Shown here in pieces: positions 44,701 to 55,472 of a stretch of DNA of 55,526 nt (positions within the stretch are counted from its first letter, which is position 1; every line of letters begins with the position of its first letter). The stretch spans positions 8,093 to 63,618 of the forward strand of contig JAAAJB010000136.1 in assembly GCA_016098155.1 (NCBI GenBank), given 5' to 3'. The notes under the pieces are model-generated. The model saw only the letters and a program-made list of their open reading frames with translations. It was not told where the DNA came from and ran no database searches. Both the position numbers and the translations under genes were made by a program. The stretch comes from Actinomortierella ambigua (Eukaryota > Mortierellomycota > Mortierellomycetes > Mortierellales > Mortierellaceae).

Positions 44701-46700
44701 ATGGCTGACATTGAGGAAAAGCTCGATGCTATGAAGATTGAGGATCAGGACCCTGAAGTAAGGCCAATCCGGCCCTCACTTTCCCTCCCACACTTCCCCC
44801 CCTCAACACACACATCATGATCTCATTGAACACCCCACTTCTCGCACTACTCGAACCCGACGTATATGCTGACACTGGCTCTACGTCCTGGCATGGCAAT
44901 AACATCACCAACCGCAAGCAGTGGATTTCACTCCCCCATCCTGAAGCGAATCAACCAGAGCGGACCGCCATCACCTTTTTCTTTTTTCATTGGAGAATGG
45001 TTTTTATGGTCCATTCAGTTCCATCGTGGAGATTTATGAGCCAACTATACGACCTTTCAACCATTGACGTATCTTAAAAGAGTCGATATGTTGCATTTAA
45101 CCCTTCGTCCACCCCCAAAGCCAGTTCACGCCAGCACACTAGTTGTTACCAGCTTACTCGCGTATTGGAAGATCGCTTTATCGTTCGATATCAGAGGACA
45201 GTGGCCCGTGCTGATAAAGAAACCGGCCCTAATTCGACAACACCCCCCCCCCCTTTATCACAGTAGCTTATATCTTTTTTGTTGATTACGACCCATTTAC
45301 TCACTCTTTCGGGCCTGTTTGAATGTTTCCACTTGATAGTTTATGCTTGATCTCAGCATGAAGAAGAAGAAGAAAAAGTCCAAGAAGGTCGAGGAAGAAG
45401 TCGAAGAGACTCAAGACGCTCAGGAGGCTGCTCCTGCTGGCGGTAAGTCATTCTCCGTAAATGCACAAATCGCCGCAGCACAAAGGGGGGTATTGGTGGA
45501 GGAGGGCCACCTCGGATTCCTAAGCATGTGCAGTTCATGAGTCACAACGCATACATTGCCCAGCAAGGATGGGCATATTGAACTGGAGTGGCATCATTGT
45601 TTGCTTGTTTGTTTTGCTCTACTAAATGTTCTTTTTGACCCCTTGTTTTCCCTAGATGATGCCGCTGCCGAAGAGGACCCTATGGCCATGTTCGGCGACC
45701 TGAAGAAGAAGAAGAAGAAGAAGGTCAAGAGCGAGGTAAACATCTCCATCGATACTGTGTGGTCATGATCTACAGTGCGCCCCAACGGAATGGGTCTTCA
45801 AAGGAACACTCCGTTATATTAACAGCAGTATTGTTTTATGCGACTTTAAAAAAAATATAGGAGGACGGTGCTGCACCTGCTGGTGAGGAGCAGCCCGCCG
45901 ATGGCACGACCGAGTCCTTTGACTTTGGCGACATGAAGAAGAAAAAGAAGAAGAAGAAGGTTGACTTTTCGGCCTTTGAGGATGGTCAGGAGCAGGGTGG
46001 CGATGACGGACCCCGCGATGCTGACGATCCTTTTGCAGAGGATGATGCGTCGTCTTCGCCATTCAAGGCCAGCGGTGGTGTCGGAGATGCAGAGGAGAGC
46101 TGGATCGGCACGACGCGTGACTACACCTACACTGAGTTGCTGTCGCGTGTTTTTAAGATCCTGCGCCAGAACAACCCCGACCTGGCGGGTGACAAGAAGC
46201 GGTACACGATTGTGCCACCATCGGTGATGCGAGACGGCAACAAGAAGACAATCTTTGCCAACGTGGCCGATATTTGCAAGCGTATGCGCCGCCCGCCAGA
46301 GCACGTCATCCAGTTCTTGTTTGCCGAATTGGGTACGTCGGGCTCGATCGACGGCTCGCAGCGCCTGGTTATTAAGGGTCGTTTCCAGCAGAAGCAGATC
46401 GAGGCAGTGTTGCGTCGCTACATTGTTGAGTATGTCACCTGTAAGACGTGCAAATCGCCCGATACCATGCTGGATAAGGAGAACCGTTTGTCGTTCGTCG
46501 TCTGCCAGTCGTGTGGTTCTACACGATCCGTCTCTGCCATCAAGTCTGGTTTCCAGGCCCAGACCGGCAAGCGTGCTGCTCAGCGTGCCAGGGCTGCTGC
46601 TGTAAGTTTTTTTTTTTTTTTTTTTTTTTGAGATGATTGTAATCAGGAGCAAAAGAGCGATACTAACCGATATGTCTTTTTCCACATTTCTAAATAGTAA
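44701..46700 (+). CDS. SUI3: Translation initiation factor eIF2 subunit beta
   Basis: Five exons: 44701-44757, 45340-45442, 45656-45735, 45861-46601, 46698-46700; 327 aa. It is part of the eIF2-GTP-Met-tRNAi complex. The three N-terminal lysine boxes that contact eIF5 and eIF2B-epsilon are present ([32 protein letters not shown]). Then come the core ([59 protein letters not shown]) and the C2-C2 zinc ribbon ([11 protein letters not shown]...[13 protein letters not shown]). The acceptor of exon 2 was placed at 45339 because only it keeps the lysine box in frame. The last exon consists of the stop codon plus 3'UTR; intron 1 is 582 nt. Confidence 0.95.
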
Positions 46701-47455
46701 TTGGGAGCGGTGTTGTGGGAGACGTTTCTAGTCTGTTTTTTAAGAGGTTTTCATTTGTCGAAATGGACATAAAATTTACTATGGTCCCATGCGCGGAAAT
46801 GTACCCAAATGTGAAATGTATCAACACCCTTGTTAGAGGATCTCACCTCGAAAGGATCACACTACTGCCCCACTGCACCAGCAAGGGCGTGAGCACCCTT
46901 ACGTTGGCCAAACAGCCATAGGCTATGATGCGACACAACGAAGTGCACCGACGATCTGAATGCGAGAACTGCCTACCATTTCCGCCTAGCCAACATCGTA
47001 GAATGCTTACTACTACCTGGACTATCCTGTCGACCATGGCAGCCTGTGCCTATAGCTTTAGACCCGGTCGTGCTTCCTGGGCCATTTCTAGTCAATAACT
47101 CTGTATCGTTCTCCTAGCAACTAATCGAGTTATGGATCTGTTTGAACGGCTCGCTCCTGCAATCTTGGCCCCGCATGTAGTCACTGTGATTACAACTGCT
47201 CTTTAAACCGTGTAGTGGTAGTTGCCTGTCCCTACATGCTACATGGGCATGCTTTCAGCCACAAATGCTCTTGGTAACACAATACACAATAGCACTACTT
47301 TTCTCGGCCTTCGAATGAGAGAGCATTCAAAAGAATGAGGCAAGATGAGATTGAGGACTTCCATCTTGAGTGTCCACCATCACTCTGCCGCCATCTTAAC
47401 CACCCTTTGACACTGTCATTTTCAGCCCCTCGCCCCACTCTGTATTTGCAGCGAT
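46701..47455. other. Intergenic region before kelch copy A
   Basis: 755 bp of unique, mixed-composition sequence without supported genes or TATA box. It marks the change from housekeeping genes to the kelch locus. Confidence 0.45.
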
Positions 47456-49603
47456 ATGGGCTATTTGACTCTCTTCCTGCTTGTCTCTCTGACTGCTGCG
47501 GCCATAGCCACAGGTCAACTGACTCCCATTTCCACTCAATACATGGCTTATGCCAAGCATGGAACTAAATTTTTCATCTATGGCGGCAGCATAGAGCGAA
47601 TCACGCTTACAGGGCAGTTCTTCGCTCTAGATCTATCAAAGCCTTGGAAGTCGGAGTCGCCAGCATGGATCAAGTATCCGGACGGCCCTGGATATTTCGG
47701 GACTGGCGGAGCTATCTCGCAGGACGGCGAGGTATTCTTTGCTGTCCTAAACGACAACCGTCCCCACAGTCGCTTCATGTTCAAGGACAATACCTGGAAT
47801 GCATCCAAGGTCATTGCCAGTGATACGGTGCAATTCACATCCCCCGTGACAATCGGAACGGACGGTTCACTTCTCATCTAAAGGTGACTACCGCATCTAT
47901 TACTTCAACACAGACCGTGTAGAGGCAGGAAATTTTCCGCCACCATCTATCAACCCCATGTTTATGATGGGACGACAGTATTATGGCGCTGTGTGGTCGC
48001 AATATCTACAAAAAGCCGTCTACTATGGTGGCCAGTGGCCTGATGGAATCGAGAACCTCAATGTCGAGCTTATGGTCACTTACGATCCCAAGACAAAGGA
48101 GTGGAAGGAGGAGGTAAGGAGTCATAGTGTCATGCACTTGTAGCAACTATTTCTGACACGAAGGAAGCACGCTCTTAACTCAGCAGGGCGATAATTATAT
48201 CTCGCCTCATCTCATTTTTCCGTGATAGGTCACAACGGGTCTGGGGATGTGGGTGATGGGCCATTGCATCGCCATCAGTATGTAACACTAGGCCTAACTC
48301 GACGTATACACCGTAAATGAAGTCATATTTCATTTTCTTACCTCTCCTCTCTCTCTCCTTCTCCTCGTCTTTACAGCTGATGATGGGAAAAAAATATTTT
48401 TGCATGGCGGCCGTAGCTGGATAAATGAAACGAATGTCGATAACCAGAACCTCTATATTTTGGACCTGGAAACTCGTCGTTGGACTCTGCTTTCCACAGT
48501 CGGTCGTCCTCGTTATACTGCTGCTTGCACTGCCACTGGCGACTACTTTCTTCTTTGGGGAGGTAAGCAAGAATGGCTTCACGCATCTTTGCGCACTACG
48601 GAAAATTCCACCGTACTTGCTAATCCCTTTTTTTACGTGCTTAGGTATCGAAATTGGTCTGCCATCTACCCCCGTTGCCATTTATCAGATCTCATCGAAT
48701 TCATGGGTGCAGGAATTCAAGCCACTCTCCAAGTATGTTCCTCCAGCCCCGCCTTCGCCATCTACATCAGCAACGTCATCGGGATCAACGGCGCCACCAT
48801 CACAATCCCCATCCGGATCTCCCGTCAAGCCAGAGAGCGGTGAGAAGGAGACTACAGGCACCACGACAAATATCGGAGCCATTGCAGGTGGGATTGGTGG
48901 AGCAGTGGTTGTCGTTGTCATCATTGCATTCTTCGTGTGGAAGCGCGCGAAGCAAGGAACGAAACACCTGGACCAGCAACACAACCCATCGCCCGAAGTC
49001 GGCCATCACGATCGCACAGCGGATAGCAGAGACCATCAGACAAAACAGACTCCACAGACGCCTTCTCAGATGGGGACATCCCGCTCACCTCAGCAGCCAC
49101 GCGATAGAGGCTACAAGGACGAGGACGACGGTCGATTCATCGGCATGGATGGCAACTTGTATGCCTCGGACCCTAATATTACTACATCATCACATGATCC
49201 TCATTATCCCTCGCTGATCGATGATATGGACGACAGTCGATTCAGCCACATGGCCAGCAAACCTTACGGCAAAAGGTATCATGTTCCATCATCGAGGCCA
49301 GCTCCTCATCATCCTTCACGTGGAGCCAATTTCAACAGCTATGCCACCGACAGCGCGGATGGCTACAGCGACACATTTATTGCTGGCGCGAACTTTAGAG
49401 CAACAAGGAGAACAAGCCCTCGATCGAGACAGGAGCATCGCTCTCGCGACGTGCAAACGTCGTCGCATCATCGCACACCGCCCCCTCCTTCCCTGCGTCG
49501 ACCTGTTCAATCCAGGTCACGGCGATATCGCAATCCACATACATCCGTTCATAGGCAGATGATGGAGGAGGAGCGACCTGGACCACAATGGGAGCCTCGA
49601 TGA
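47456..49603 (+). CDS. Kelch-ectodomain single-pass membrane protein, copy A, frameshifted
   Basis: Four exons: 47456-48113, 48229-48277, 48377-48562, 48645-49603. Signal peptide (MGYLTLFLLVSLTAAAIATG), kelch-type propeller pieces (KFFIYGGS, KAVYYGGQ, KIFLHGGRSW, LYILDLETRRWTLL), a Ser/Pro/Thr stalk, TNIGAIAGGIGGAVVVVVII membrane helix, basic stop (WKRAKQG) and a ~230-residue disordered cytoplasmic tail ending GPQWEPR. At 47879 the exon 1 frame meets TAA; the homologous reading resumes one base out of phase at 47883 (GDYRIYYFN). Exon 1 has one base too many relative to copy B. Everything downstream is open and splice sites are intact, so this is a recent lesion or a sequence error. Function unknown; a cell-surface receptor-like role is inferred. 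Confidence 0.75.
47879..47883 (+). other. Frameshift point in kelch copy A
   Basis: In-frame TAA at 47879-47881, with the conserved reading continuing from 47883 in the next frame. No plausible intron spans the point. Confidence 0.75.
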
Positions 49604-50345
49604 TTGTCGATGGAGCGAGTATGCAGGACTAGCCTTGAGAGTCTTGGGATGCACGAAGATATCGAGTCTACATACGGCATGAGTCTTTTGCAAGGCAACG
49701 CATGCTGACTGTGTCATAAAACCATTCCAATAGAGAACTTTTAGTAATAATCCATGGTTGATTGCTTTGAGGATATATGACGTGACATTAATATTTGAAA
49801 TTTTTCTACGCGGAGGAATCTGGTTCTTACACACCCGCTCTGCAATATTGGCACATGGTCACGTCTGATGTCTGGTGGTTTGGTGTAAGGCCGAGCACTT
49901 TTCGGAGTTCTTTAGAAACGACCTGTCTAAATCGCCCGTGTATCGTCAATGTTCTCCATATTCCTCCAGTAAGAAGGAGTCATCTGAACGCGTCAAGAAG
50001 CTCAGTCTCGACTCTGCATCAAACACTCTGCTGTCAAACACATTTGCTTCGTGCTTTGATGTGTCGAAAGGGCAGATCAATTGAGCTCTAGTCGTTGCTA
50101 AAGACGTGCGTGGAGGAGGGTGACTCAAGTAGACCTACCTGTGGACTGATTTCGAATATAATCCTAAGCACAGTCAGGTGGTTCCTGAGAACTGCCTTTT
50201 CTTTTTCTACAAGGAGCGCACGAGGTGGTGCAGGTTTTGGAGGTATGTCCCTACGAAGTCTCGATAGCGCGGGGATACAAATTTGAGGTTTCAAACAAGC
50301 AGCAAGGAAAATGAATGAGGAGTGTTGGCAGCAGAGGTCTTGAAC
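49604..50345. other. Convergent spacer between kelch copies A and B
   Basis: 742 bp to the left edge of the duplicated unit. Small frames only; no gene supported. Confidence 0.45.
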
Positions 50346-50701
50346 ACTGAGGCAATCAAAAAAATATAAAAATCACCGACATTGGGGCCGCGAGACAGCA
50401 TGCATTCATTTGGGGAAATGGTATTAAAGTTTTCTTCCAAAAGACGCATAGACGCATAGCACGAGAAAACGCGCAATGGCCCTGTAGTATCAGCCTATAT
50501 CCAGCTTCTGAGCACCCACTGAATTGGCCCTTCGATTCAAATGACTGGACGTGATTGAACACACGTGTCAATCGCTCTGGAGAAGCTCCCGTGTCATTCT
50601 TAGGTCTTAGCCCTCCTCCCCTTCTTCTAAACAAGGCGGTGCTTGCAGACCTCGTGTGGGTGTAGATCACCTGGTTCAAATCCTATTCACTAAAACTACA
50701 A
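50346..50701. repeat. 3' flank of copy B, left arm of tandem duplication
   Basis: Non-coding sequence downstream of copy B that matches 53972-54322 downstream of copy C with scattered substitutions and small indels (shared: actgaggcaatcaaa, acgagacagcatgc, ttttcttccaaaagacgcat, caaatgactggacgtgattg). Similarity ends abruptly at actgaggc, which marks the unit boundary. Confidence 0.85.
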
Positions 50702-52862
50702 TCATGAGGGATGCCACTGAGGTTCACCCAATTTCTCCGTCTGCCCATGCCACACTTTTTTAGGATCGAATGCATGTGGGTTCCGAGGATTGAATGCTTG
50801 TGGGTTCCGAGATAGCCGCCACTCAGACATTGCGAATGGCGACAAGGATGGTGGTGGTGGCACGTAGTCATGCTGTGGTATTGAAGATGAATGGATTCTT
50901 GGGCTGGAGCCATCTGTGGCAGCCGTGGTCTCGTGGTAGTATTGAGATGCATCAATAGAATAGATGTCGCTGGAGTCCACTCCCCATGAAAGATCATCAG
51001 AGGTCGGTGTGGTGTGCTGGGTGTCATACGTGCGATCGTCCCTTCCATTGTGTGGACCATCGCCTTCGTTTTCGGCAGCAGAGTAGGGATCGTGTACAAG
51101 CTTGTTTGGATGGTGGTCTGTCGCTTGGGAGGGAGTCGTCTGAAGGATCTCTCTTTCATCCTTGTCTGTTGTGGCATTGTGCTGATCGACGTCAGAGGAC
51201 CCATCATGTGGACGAGAGTACTCCATTCCTTTCCGCTTGCGCCTCCACACAAAGAATCCGATGACCACGACCAAAACCACGGCTCCAGCAACTCCACCTG
51301 CAATGGCTCCGATGTTGGTTGGTGTACCAGAGGTCTCACCACCACCCTTCCCTGACCCGTTGGGGAGGTCCGGAGTTGTTGATCCAGACGGCGAGGCTGG
51401 GTTTGAGCTATGATTGTCCGCGGGCGGATGGTATTCCTGCACCAATTCGCGCTTGGAAATCTGAATAATGCGCATGTGTGCACTCAAATCGCTATCCGTC
51501 GTATTGGTAACGCTATGAACACCTGTAACAAGGACGCATTTACGGATCCAGTAAGTACGATTGATTACCAAATTGATCGCGAGAACATGCAAGAAGCTCA
51601 TTTTTACTTACCGCGCCAGAGAAGCAGGTAGTCGCCAGCCACAGTACAGGCACCCAACACACGATCATCATTGAACTGGCCAAGATCAACCCAGACAAGA
51701 GTTTCCAGGTCTAACATGAAGAGGTTGATATTGGAACCTCTACGCCACTCACCAATCCCCTGCTCCGTGAACGGCCTCTTCATACCCGGAAGGAAGGTGA
51801 GCATTTCACCGCCATATACAAAAACCTTTCTCCCGTCATCGCCTATGTAAATGAGGAGGGAGAGGGGTAAGTGTGAGGATAAAAATGAAGCCACTGGTAT
51901 TGCACCTATTACAACTCTGCCGCACATACTCATGGCCATGCAATGGCGAGATATCATGTAAGGAAAACTGGTTGTGCGCTATTTGCGGATGAGATGAAAC
52001 GAAAAAGTTTTCATACAACGCTGCGTTAAAAGGTATATGCTTCCATCATGTCGTTTGCAATTGCTACTTCACACAACTCATCAATCGCCCTTACCTCTTC
52101 CTTCCACTCTCCTGTCTTCGGGTCATAAGTGACTATGTGGTTCGGATCCCAAGGAGGCACAAATTCACTTATACTACTTTCTGGCTCGCCGCCAAAGAAC
52201 ACAGCTTTGTTGAGGTGCTGAGACCATCCAGCCCCATAGCCTACTCGTCCAGCCATAAACACCGAATTGAGACCTTTCAACGGTAGCTGTCTTGTCACCG
52301 ACTGATCACTGTCAAAGGAATAGATGGCGTAGAGGCTGTAGTAGGTGGATTGGTCGATGCTTCCGTTCTTCGGATTCCCTCCAGCGACAAGAACCCTGCC
52401 GTCTGTGCCGAGTGTCACGGGGATCACACCCCTCATCGCAATGTCGTTGTTCGACTCCTTGACTCTCCTAACCATGCCACCATCAAAGGAGGCTTTGGAG
52501 GCCCTCCAGGTATTGTTGTCGAAAAAGTAGCGGTGGGTCAAGAGCTCGTTGTCAGGGAAGGCGATGAATATCTTGCCGTCGTGCGATAGAGCTCCGCTCG
52601 CGAACCCCCTGATAGGACCAGTATCCAGCCGAGTCCATGCAGGCGATCCTGACATCCAAGACTTGGATAGGTCCAGAGAGAAGAACTGGCCAGTGCCCTT
52701 GGACTGACTCTCTGTTCGACCACCATAGATGTAAAATTTGTCCTTAAACCTGGCGAATGCTGGTTCATAAACGGCCGCAGGACCAACAAGGGTCTGCTGA
52801 CCTACGGCTAGGGCTACCACAGTCAGAGAGATGAGCAGGAGGAGAGCAAGCCGGCTCTTCAT
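50702..52862 (-). CDS. Kelch-ectodomain single-pass membrane protein, copy B, intact
   Basis: Four exons: 52862-52095, 51978-51930 (49 nt), 51842-51612, 51522-50702; 622 aa, all in phase. The best complete model of the family. Signal peptide MKSRLALLLLISLTVVALAV; kelch repeats with paired Gly (FYIYGGRTES, KIFIAFPDN, VLVAGGNPKN, AVFFGGEPES, KVFVYGGEM, LFMLDLETLVW); stalk rich in Ser/Pro/Gly; membrane helix about residues 420-445 (TNIGAIAGGVAGAVVLVVVI, then GFFVWRRKRKG). The tail of ~175 residues is polar and disordered, with NPQAFNPRNPHAFDP near the end and a final GEPQWHPS. Copies A and C share the architecture and splice positions. Ligand and partner are unknown; the extracellular propeller and a tail with short motifs suggest a sensor or adhesion role. 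Confidence 0.88.
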
Positions 52863-53971
52863 GGCGCTCTGGTGAGACAGGGTGCAGGGCTGCAAATGAC
52901 TGATATACTGAAGAGGAGAATAGTGGTCCAGATGAGAGGGGGATGGGGGGGGACAATGAGAGGCAAAATGTCCTAATCCTCATTTCTCATTGCCTCCCCT
53001 TCTAAGTAAGGGCCAATTAAAGTTTGTGTAACCAAGCACACTAAATCTGCCCTGAGGCAAACAAACAAGCGGCCATCCAAACCAACACGGGCACAAGTAA
53101 CACGGAAGCCTTATGTAACAACCAGTTTTTTTCGGGGCTGCTGTGTATGCACAGGTTTTCTCTCAACAATAGTGAGTGGCCTTGGCACATGAACTGTTTT
53201 TTTTAGATCACGATCAGAGCAACATCCTGGGCATTGCATCAAACTCCTGCGGTAGGAGGCTATGACCGGATAGGATACTTTCACGTAGGGAGCCATTGGA
53301 GTTGAACAGCACAAATCATCGTCAGCATCATCCAGACCGTGGTAGAGTTTGGTGTGCAATCGTGGCTTGCACTATCGTTGCCTATGGCATAGTCGACTGT
53401 AGCAGAGTTGCTGGTTAAGATGGCGGTGTAAACCTAACAGCAAACACGATGGAGGGTGCTACCGTACTTTATTGGATAGCGATGCCATGTCGTGATTGGC
53501 CGACGTGAGTGGTGGTGGTGGTAAAGGCAATGGTGCGGATGAACCAACCACGGGTGAAGGAGGTTCTGAAGATACAATGCTACCAACACTCCCTCAAAAC
53601 TGCCTTGGCCGTGCTGTATAAAAGTATTCAGGGTTGACCGTGTGAGTGGGTTTGGGATCTACAGATATGTCTGAACAATGTAGACTGTGTCGAATTTGGG
53701 TCAGTTCGTCATAAGAGGGTTCGTAGACGACGATGAGTCAGGCTTGAAGGCCATGGAGACTAACGAAGGACGATCTGAAGTGGTTGATGTGGATGCCGTT
53801 GTGGTGGTTGTGGTGGAGGAGGCACTGACACTCAAGGTCGACACGGATGGTGAGCTGGATGGTTAAGAGAGTGACGAGGATGGTGCAGTGGATGCAGAAT
53901 AGGTCGAAGTGGTGGTGGTGGTGGCATGTCGCTTTGTGACAGCAAGAGCGACACGTCGATAGTGCTGGACA
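52863..53971. other. Upstream spacer of copy B with Ser/Thr-rich gene debris
   Basis: 1.1 kb between the start of copy B and the edge of the duplicated 3' flank of copy C. A TATA-like agtatatca (minus strand, about 52899-52907) lies roughly 40 bp before the copy B ATG. The right half holds Ser/Thr-rich open fragments on the minus strand, annotated separately. Confidence 0.45.
53702..53937 (-). pseudogene. Relic of a Ser/Thr-rich coding sequence
   Basis: Minus-strand frame reading ATTTTTSTYSASTAPSSSLS, one TAA (53863-53865), then SSSPSVSTLSVSASSTTTT onward to a stop after PLMTN. The composition is typical of fungal wall-protein stalks. It lacks a start, signal peptide and anchor, and is cut on its 5' side by the duplication boundary near 53971. 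A second Pro/Ser-rich open fragment lies at about 53467-53573. It could also be chance from a GGT-rich strand. Confidence 0.35.
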
Positions 53972-54322
53972 ACTGAGGCAATCAAAAAAAAAGTATAAAA
54001 TACCTGACACCGGAGCCACGAGACAGCATGCGTTTGGGGATTGGTATGAAGTTTTCTTCCAAAAGACGCATAGCACGAGATAACACGCAATGGCCCTGTA
54101 GTATCTGCCTATATCCCAGCTTCCGAGCACCCACTAAGCTCGCCCTGCGATTCAAATGACTGGACGTGATTGAACACTCGTGCCAGTCGCTCTGGAGAAG
54201 CTATTGTATCATTCTTAGGTTTTAGCCCTCCTCCCCTTCTTCTAAACAAGGTGTGTAATGTCCTCATGTGAGTGTAGATCACCTGGTTCAAATGTTATTT
54301 ACTATATATTATAAAACTACAA
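53972..54322. repeat. 3' flank of copy C, right arm of tandem duplication
   Basis: Homologous to 50346-50701. The offset between the arms is about 3.62 kb, the same as between the stop codons of copies B and C, so the whole block moved together. Confidence 0.85.
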
Positions 54323-55461
54323 TTATGAGGGATGCCACTGAGGTCCACCCAATTTCTCCGTCTGATCATGCCTCGCTTGTTCAGGATCGTATGCATGTGG
54401 GTTCCGAGGATTGAATGCTTGTGGGTTCCGAGGTGGTCGCCACTCAGACTTTGCGAATAGCGACAAGGATGGTGGTGGTGGTGGCACGTAGTCAAACAGT
54501 GGTATTGAAGATGAAAGTATCCTTGGGCTAGAGCCATCTGTGGCAGCCGTGGTCTCGTAGTAGTATTGTGATCCATCAATTGAATAGATGTCGCTGGAGT
54601 CCACTCCCCATGAAAGCTCATCAGAGGTCGGTATGGTATACTGGTTGTCATACATTCGATTTTCCCTTCCATTGTGTCGACCATCGCCTGCTATTTCAGC
54701 AGCGGAGTAGGGATCGTGTACAAGCTTGTGTGGATGGCGGGCTGTCGCTTGAGAAGGCGCCGCCTGAAGCATCTGTCCTTCATCATGTCGGCTGCCATCG
54801 TGGTCTTTGTCTGTTGTGGCATTGTGTTGATCGACGTCAGAGGACCTATCATGTGGACGATTTTGCTCCATTCCTTTCCGCTTGCGCCTCCACACAAAGA
54901 ATCCGATGACCACAGCCAAAACCACGACTCCAGCAACTCCACCTGCGATGGCTCCAATGTTGGTATCACTCCCTGACTCGCTGGGTGAGTTTGTATTTGT
55001 TGATCCAGGCGGCGAAGTTGGATCTGGGCTAAAATACTCCGCAGGTGGAACGTATTCTTGCTTCAATTCACGCGTGGGAATATGAATAATGCGCATGTGT
55101 GTACTCGGGTCGCTATTAGTCGTATTGGCACTGCGACCCATACCTGAAAGAAATTGCGCGCATGAGGGTTCAGTAAGTACGATTGGTTTCCAAATTTATC
55201 ACAAGAGCATACAAGAAACCCCATTTTGCTTACCACGCCAGGCAAGAAGGTAGTCGCCGGCCACGGTACAGGCTCCCACCTTCCGATCATCGTTGAATTG
55301 GCCAAGATCAGCCCAGACACGGGTCTCCAGGTCTAACATGAAGAGGTTGATGTTGGACCCTACACGCCAGACACCATATCCCATTCCCGAGGTCTCAGGC
55401 TTACCCGGAAGAAAGGTGAGCATATATCCGCCATATACAAAAGCCTTTTTCCCGTCATCGC
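54323..55461 (-). CDS. Kelch-ectodomain single-pass membrane protein, copy C, 5' truncated by window end
   Basis: Two exons visible: 55461-55234 (matches exon 3 of copy B) and 55143-54323 (exon 4, the same 821 nt as in copy B). The first exons lie beyond the right edge, and the final 50 bases are the intron upstream of exon 3. Reads KAFVYGGYMLTFLPGKPE, LFMLDLETRVWADLGQFNDD, then stalk, TNIGAIAGGVAGVVVLAVVI and GFFVWRRKRKG, and a tail ending NPQAFNPRNPHAYDP...GGPQWHPS. Much closer to copy B than to copy A. No lesion in the visible part, so probably functional. Confidence 0.85.
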
Positions 55462-55472
55462 CTGTGTAATCA

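Noticed and set aside
45357..45360. Acceptor of eIF2-beta exon 2 at tctcag (45355-45356)
   Set aside because: It puts the lysine box out of frame; the acceptor at 45338-45339 keeps phase and adds FMLDLS as in homologues.
50660..50690. ggttcaaatcc, a match to a tRNA B-box
   Set aside because: The flanking bases do not form a T-stem and no A-box or acceptor stem is found; the copy in the C flank has lost the match.
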